Positions 7,129 through 9,369 of a DNA stretch of 9,369 nt are shown here, piece after piece. Both the position numbers and the translations under genes were made by a program. The notes under the pieces were generated by a model that ran no database searches, was not told the DNA's origin, and was given only the letters and a program-made list of their open reading frames with translations. Each line of letters opens with the position of its first letter. Positions within the stretch are counted from its first letter, which is position 1. The stretch lies in the NCBI GenBank assembly GCA_021789795.1, contig JAJYJA010000096.1:1-9369 (forward strand), given 5' to 3'. Source of the DNA: Deltaproteobacteria bacterium. GTDB taxonomy: Bacteria; Desulfobacterota; Desulfobulbia; Desulfobulbales; VMSU01.

Positions 7129-9087
7129 TTAGTACTTCTCCTGGCCCCACATGTCCTGAGTGAAGCGGACTACCCGGTTGCGGCCCTCCTCCTTAGCCCG
7201 GTAGAGGGCGACGTCGGCGAACTTGATCGCCTCCCAGAAGCCGTCGGTGTCCTGGGGGAAGACACTGACCCCGACGCTGATCGTCTTCTTCAAGGTGCCG
7301 GTGGGGACGTTGATCACCGTCATCTCCATGGTGGCCCGGATCTTCTCGGCCAGCGGCAGGATGTCCTTGTCGCTCTTCACGTCGATGAGCAGGACGATGA
7401 ACTCCTCGCCGCCGTAGCGGATCACCATGTCCGAGGCCCGGACGCAGCTCTTGAGCACCTCGGCCGTCTTCACCAGCACCACGTCGCCGGTCTCGTGGCC
7501 GTAGGTGTCGTTGACCACCTTGAAGAAGTCCATGTCGCACATCAGGATGCCGATCTTGGTCTCCCGGCGGATGGTGCTGGCCACCAGGGTGTTGGAGTAG
7601 GTCTCCAGGAAACGCCGGTTGTAGAGGTCGGTCATCGGGTCGCGCATGGTGGTCTCGTGCAGGGCCGAGGCGAAGCGCTTGGCCTCGATCACCGGGGTTG
7701 CCTCGGCGATGTAGCGCCCGGCCCGCTTCACTTGGGCGTCGAATTCCCGCTGCTCCTCCGGGGTGCGCTTAACGTCCTCCAGGAACTGCACCACCCCCAC
7801 CACCTTGCCGTTGGCGATCATCGGGATACAGTGGTGTTCGAAGAGGTCCTTGTGGGGAAAGACCTTGCAGATCTCCGGAAACTCGATCGAGGAGATGGGG
7901 TGCCCGGTGCGCTTGGCCCGGCAGAAATTCGAGTCGTCGAAGATCTCGGCGCTGCACACGTGCGACATGTCCGAGGCGTAGGCCACCGACATGTTGTTCT
8001 TGGAGCCGGTTATCTCGTAAACGTAGAGGTGGTTCAGCCGGAAGCGGTCGCGCAGCAGTTTGGCCAGGCGCAGGTTGACCTCGGTGGTGGATTCCTCCTC
8101 CTCGATGATCGACTTGAAGGTGTTTAAGCTGAAGATGTTGTCCACCATGGTGTTCAACTGTTGGGCGAGCTGGCCCACCTCGTCGTTGCTCTTCACCTCG
8201 ATGCGCTGGGCCCGGTCGCCTTCGCCCTGGGCGATGAAGGTGATCTTTTCCAGGATGCTGCGCAGGGGCGTGGCGATGATGAGGATGTAGAGCAGGGTGG
8301 CGATGGTCAGCACCACGGCGATGGCCAGGCCGATCAACAGCGAACGTTGGTTGGAGGTGGCGATGGTTCGCACCAGCTCCCGTGACTGCTGGGCCTGCTG
8401 CTGGCTGCTGTCCGCCGCTAGATTGACCACCTGGGCGTAGAGGTCGTCCAGCGAGTCGTTGAGGTTCGCGATCAGGTCGTCCTTGTCGTCGGCGGCGGCG
8501 CAGGCGGGGGTGAGCAGGCATTGGGTCAGTGACTGATAGGCCTTGGCCAGGGCCGACTCCTTGTCCTTCAGGGCGGCGAACATGGCGGTGGCCTTGGGGT
8601 CGTCGGTGGCCTGGACGGTGAAGGTGTCCAAGGTGCGCTTGGCCACCTTGGCCATGTCCTGCACCGAGCCGCCGTGCTGCAGGGCGTTGAGCATCGAGTC
8701 CATGTCGTTTAGCCGCTGCTCGTTGGCCAGGAGCTGGGGGTCGCCCTCGTTTAATTCCGGCTGGTCCAGGAGTTGGATGAGCGAGATCTTAAAGCCGTTG
8801 ATGGAGCGCAGGATATACTGGCTGATCTTGTAGCGGGGGATGGCGATGTCTTTAATGACGTGATTCTGCTCGTCGATGCGGTGGAGGGTGCTGCGGTTGA
8901 AGGCGATCAAGAGGGCGAAGCCGAGCAGGGAGACGACCAGGATGCCGATCAGCTTGCCGGTGATGCTGGTGTCCAGGCAGCGTTGCAGGAAGCCGCCCAG
9001 GGGCGAGCCGGTCGGGCACTTGAAGGCGCCCAACAGGGAAAAGGAGGACTGGGGGGCGCTGGCCGGGGCGGTTTCTGGTTGGTCCAT
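7129..9087 (-). CDS. Membrane diguanylate cyclase with periplasmic sensor, HAMP, GAF and GGDEF domains
   Basis: Predicted 652-residue inner-membrane c-di-GMP synthase. The frame is open to an ATG at 9180, but the ATG at 9087 is preceded by a perfect AGGAGG at 9-nt spacing, and the 31 residues before it look non-conserved. Order: cytoplasmic lead of about 42 residues; TM1 about 43-63; helical periplasmic sensor about 64-249 containing Cys190 and Cys196; TM2 about 250-271; HAMP about 272-324; GAF-like domain about 335-469 with Cys378, Cys389, Cys407 and Cys420; GGDEF about 480-645. The cyclase core has DPMTDLYNRRFLE (483-495), DMDFFKVVNDTYGHETGD (518-535) and an intact GGEEF (559-563). An I-site RASD (550-553) lies at the expected distance, so product inhibition is predicted. 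The ligand is unknown. It may be transcribed alone or read into pyrG, since no clear terminator separates them. Confidence 0.93.
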   Translation of the reverse strand: MDQPETAPASAPQSSFSLLGAFKCPTGSPLGGFLQRCLDTSITGKLIGILVVSLLGFALLIAFNRSTLHRIDEQNHVIKDIAIPRYKISQYILRSINGFKISLIQLLDQPELNEGDPQLLANEQRLNDMDSMLNALQHGGSVQDMAKVAKRTLDTFTVQATDDPKATAMFAALKDKESALAKAYQSLTQCLLTPACAAADDKDDLIANLNDSLDDLYAQVVNLAADSSQQQAQQSRELVRTIATSNQRSLLIGLAIAVVLTIATLLYILIIATPLRSILEKITFIAQGEGDRAQRIEVKSNDEVGQLAQQLNTMVDNIFSLNTFKSIIEEEESTTEVNLRLAKLLRDRFRLNHLYVYEITGSKNNMSVAYASDMSHVCSAEIFDDSNFCRAKRTGHPISSIEFPEICKVFPHKDLFEHHCIPMIANGKVVGVVQFLEDVKRTPEEQREFDAQVKRAGRYIAEATPVIEAKRFASALHETTMRDPMTDLYNRRFLETYSNTLVASTIRRETKIGILMCDMDFFKVVNDTYGHETGDVVLVKTAEVLKSCVRASDMVIRYGGEEFIVLLIDVKSDKDILPLAEKIRATMEMTVINVPTGTLKKTISVGVSVFPQDTDGFWEAIKFADVALYRAKEEGRNRVVRFTQDMWGQEKY

Positions 9088-9096
9088 GTTGGCGCT

Positions 9097-9102
9097 CCTC
9101 CT
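9097..9102 (-). promoter_or_regulatory. Shine-Dalgarno AGGAGG that fixes the start of the GGDEF gene
   Basis: On the minus strand AGGAGG lies 9 nt before the ATG at 9087. It is the only full-consensus ribosome site in the window, and it argues for the 652-residue start over the longer frame from 9180. CTCC just upstream can pair with GGAG inside this site (CTCC-CCA-GGAG), so the site could be partly masked in the mRNA. Confidence 0.8.
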
Positions 9103-9108
9103 GGGGAG

Positions 9109-9163
9109 TAGGGGTAACGACGTCCGGGGCCACGACATCTTATTTAGTAAACCTTCACCCCTA
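9109..9163 (-). promoter_or_regulatory. Potential structured 5' leader of the GGDEF gene (nested stems)
   Basis: Read on the minus strand, UAGGGGUGA (9163-9155) can pair with UUACCCCUA (9117-9109) over 9 bp including one G-U. Inside it, GAUGUC (9139-9134) can pair with GACGUC (9124-9119) over 6 bp including one G-U. The Shine-Dalgarno follows directly. The sequence does not show the conserved core I would expect of a c-di-GMP-I riboswitch. Whether the outer 5' half is transcribed depends on the promoter used. The pairing is visible; a regulatory role is inference. Confidence 0.35.
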
Positions 9164-9180
9164 ATTTCGCAGATTGTCAA
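9152..9180 (-). promoter_or_regulatory. Candidate sigma-70 promoter for the GGDEF gene
   Basis: A perfect TTGACA -35 hexamer lies on the minus strand at 9180-9175. The -10 position at 17-bp spacing (9157-9152) reads TGAAGG, a poor match. An alternative -10, TAAAAT, lies at 9189-9184 but has only a weak -35 partner inside the edge of the repeat. A promoter is expected in this AT-richer gap, but the exact one is uncertain. Confidence 0.3.
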
Positions 9181-9206
9181 GCTATTTTATGGGCGGAGGG
9201 GAGGAT

Positions 9207-9359
9207 TGATGATTTCGCAAAAAGGTAGCCGATGGCTAAGCAAAAGGGCCGATATACAAGGCGCGGGTTGTGTTTGGCGAGTGAGGCCATACAGATGGTA
9301 TGCCGAACGAGCCAAACCGCCACGCGCCGCAGTAGATCGGTCTTTTTGCGACGCCATCA
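9207..9359. repeat. Imperfect inverted-repeat (hairpin) element, dispersed-repeat or MITE-like
   Basis: The ends TGATGATTTCGCAAAAAG (9207-9224) and CTTTTTGCGACGCCATCA (9342-9359) are inverted copies matching at 15 of 18 positions. The interior continues as a long imperfect palindrome. GCAAAAGGGCCGAT (9240-9253) pairs with 9336-9349 at 12 of 14, GGCGCG and the GTTTGGC segments match across the arms, and CATAC (9288-9292) faces GTATG (9298-9302) around a 5-base apex. On the left arm GCAAAAAGGTAGCCGAT and GCAAAAGGGCCGAT form a partial direct duplication, and TAGCC-GAT-GGCTA (9226-9238) is a small extra hairpin. No open reading frame of note lies inside. Its position in an intergenic gap and its symmetry suggest a dispersed non-autonomous repeat. 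Family membership is unproven from one copy. Confidence 0.75.
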
Positions 9360-9369
9360 AGGTTTTCTC

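Noticed and set aside
5435..7150. A 571-codon minus-strand frame overlapping pyrG in another phase
   Set aside because: Its product is an Arg/Pro/Gly/His-rich shadow translation. pyrG covers the same DNA in the coding frame with full catalytic residues.
9088..9180. N-terminal extension of the GGDEF protein to the ATG at 9180
   Set aside because: There is no Shine-Dalgarno before 9180, and that start lies within a candidate -35 (TTGACA). The ATG at 9087 has a perfect AGGAGG.
9088..9206. c-di-GMP riboswitch upstream of the GGDEF gene
   Set aside because: The conserved core and tetraloop-receptor pattern of c-di-GMP-I are not visible, and I cannot identify class II. Only generic stems are seen.

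Overview
The window is GC-rich, densely packed, Gram-negative chromosomal sequence. An LPS (Kdo/Lpt) pathway, large multidomain c-di-GMP proteins and the character of PyrG and KdsA suggest a deltaproteobacterial-type organism (Desulfobacterota or relatives). This is an inference from protein character and gene content, not a database match.

Layout. Positions 1-2048 (+) hold the 3' part of a receiver-PAS-GGDEF-EAL protein whose N-terminus lies outside the window. Positions 7017 down to 2043 (-) hold a tight co-directional cluster: pyrG (CTP synthase), kdsA (Kdo-8-P synthase), kdsC (Kdo-8-P phosphatase), lptC (LPS transport), an FtsB/DivIC-type septum protein, and a Gfo/Idh/MocA-type oxidoreductase. 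Three junctions are 4-bp ATGA overlaps and the other two gaps are 3 and 7 bp, so this is almost certainly one operon with translational coupling. The last gene meets the EAL gene tail to tail with a 6-bp overlap. Upstream of pyrG, on the same strand, lies a membrane-bound HAMP-GAF-GGDEF diguanylate cyclase (9087-7129) with a perfect AGGAGG Shine-Dalgarno. Positions 9207-9359 hold a non-coding imperfect inverted repeat of about 150 bp that resembles a dispersed hairpin repeat or MITE.

How the genes fit together. KdsA and KdsC make Kdo, which is activated with CTP (the PyrG product) to CMP-Kdo before transfer to lipid A. LptC then acts in moving finished LPS across the envelope, and the FtsB-like protein acts in division. 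The operon therefore links CTP supply, inner-core LPS synthesis, LPS export and septation. kdsB, kdsD, waaA, lptA and lptB are not in the window. The operon is flanked by a predicted active c-di-GMP synthase on one side and a predicted active c-di-GMP phosphodiesterase on the other.

Most of the content is housekeeping or ordinary signalling. I see no defence system, CRISPR array, prophage or clear new system. The parts most worth a second look are the hairpin repeat, the structured leader of the GGDEF gene, the promoter and leader of pyrG, the rearranged gene order, and the degenerate GGDEF site in the EAL protein.
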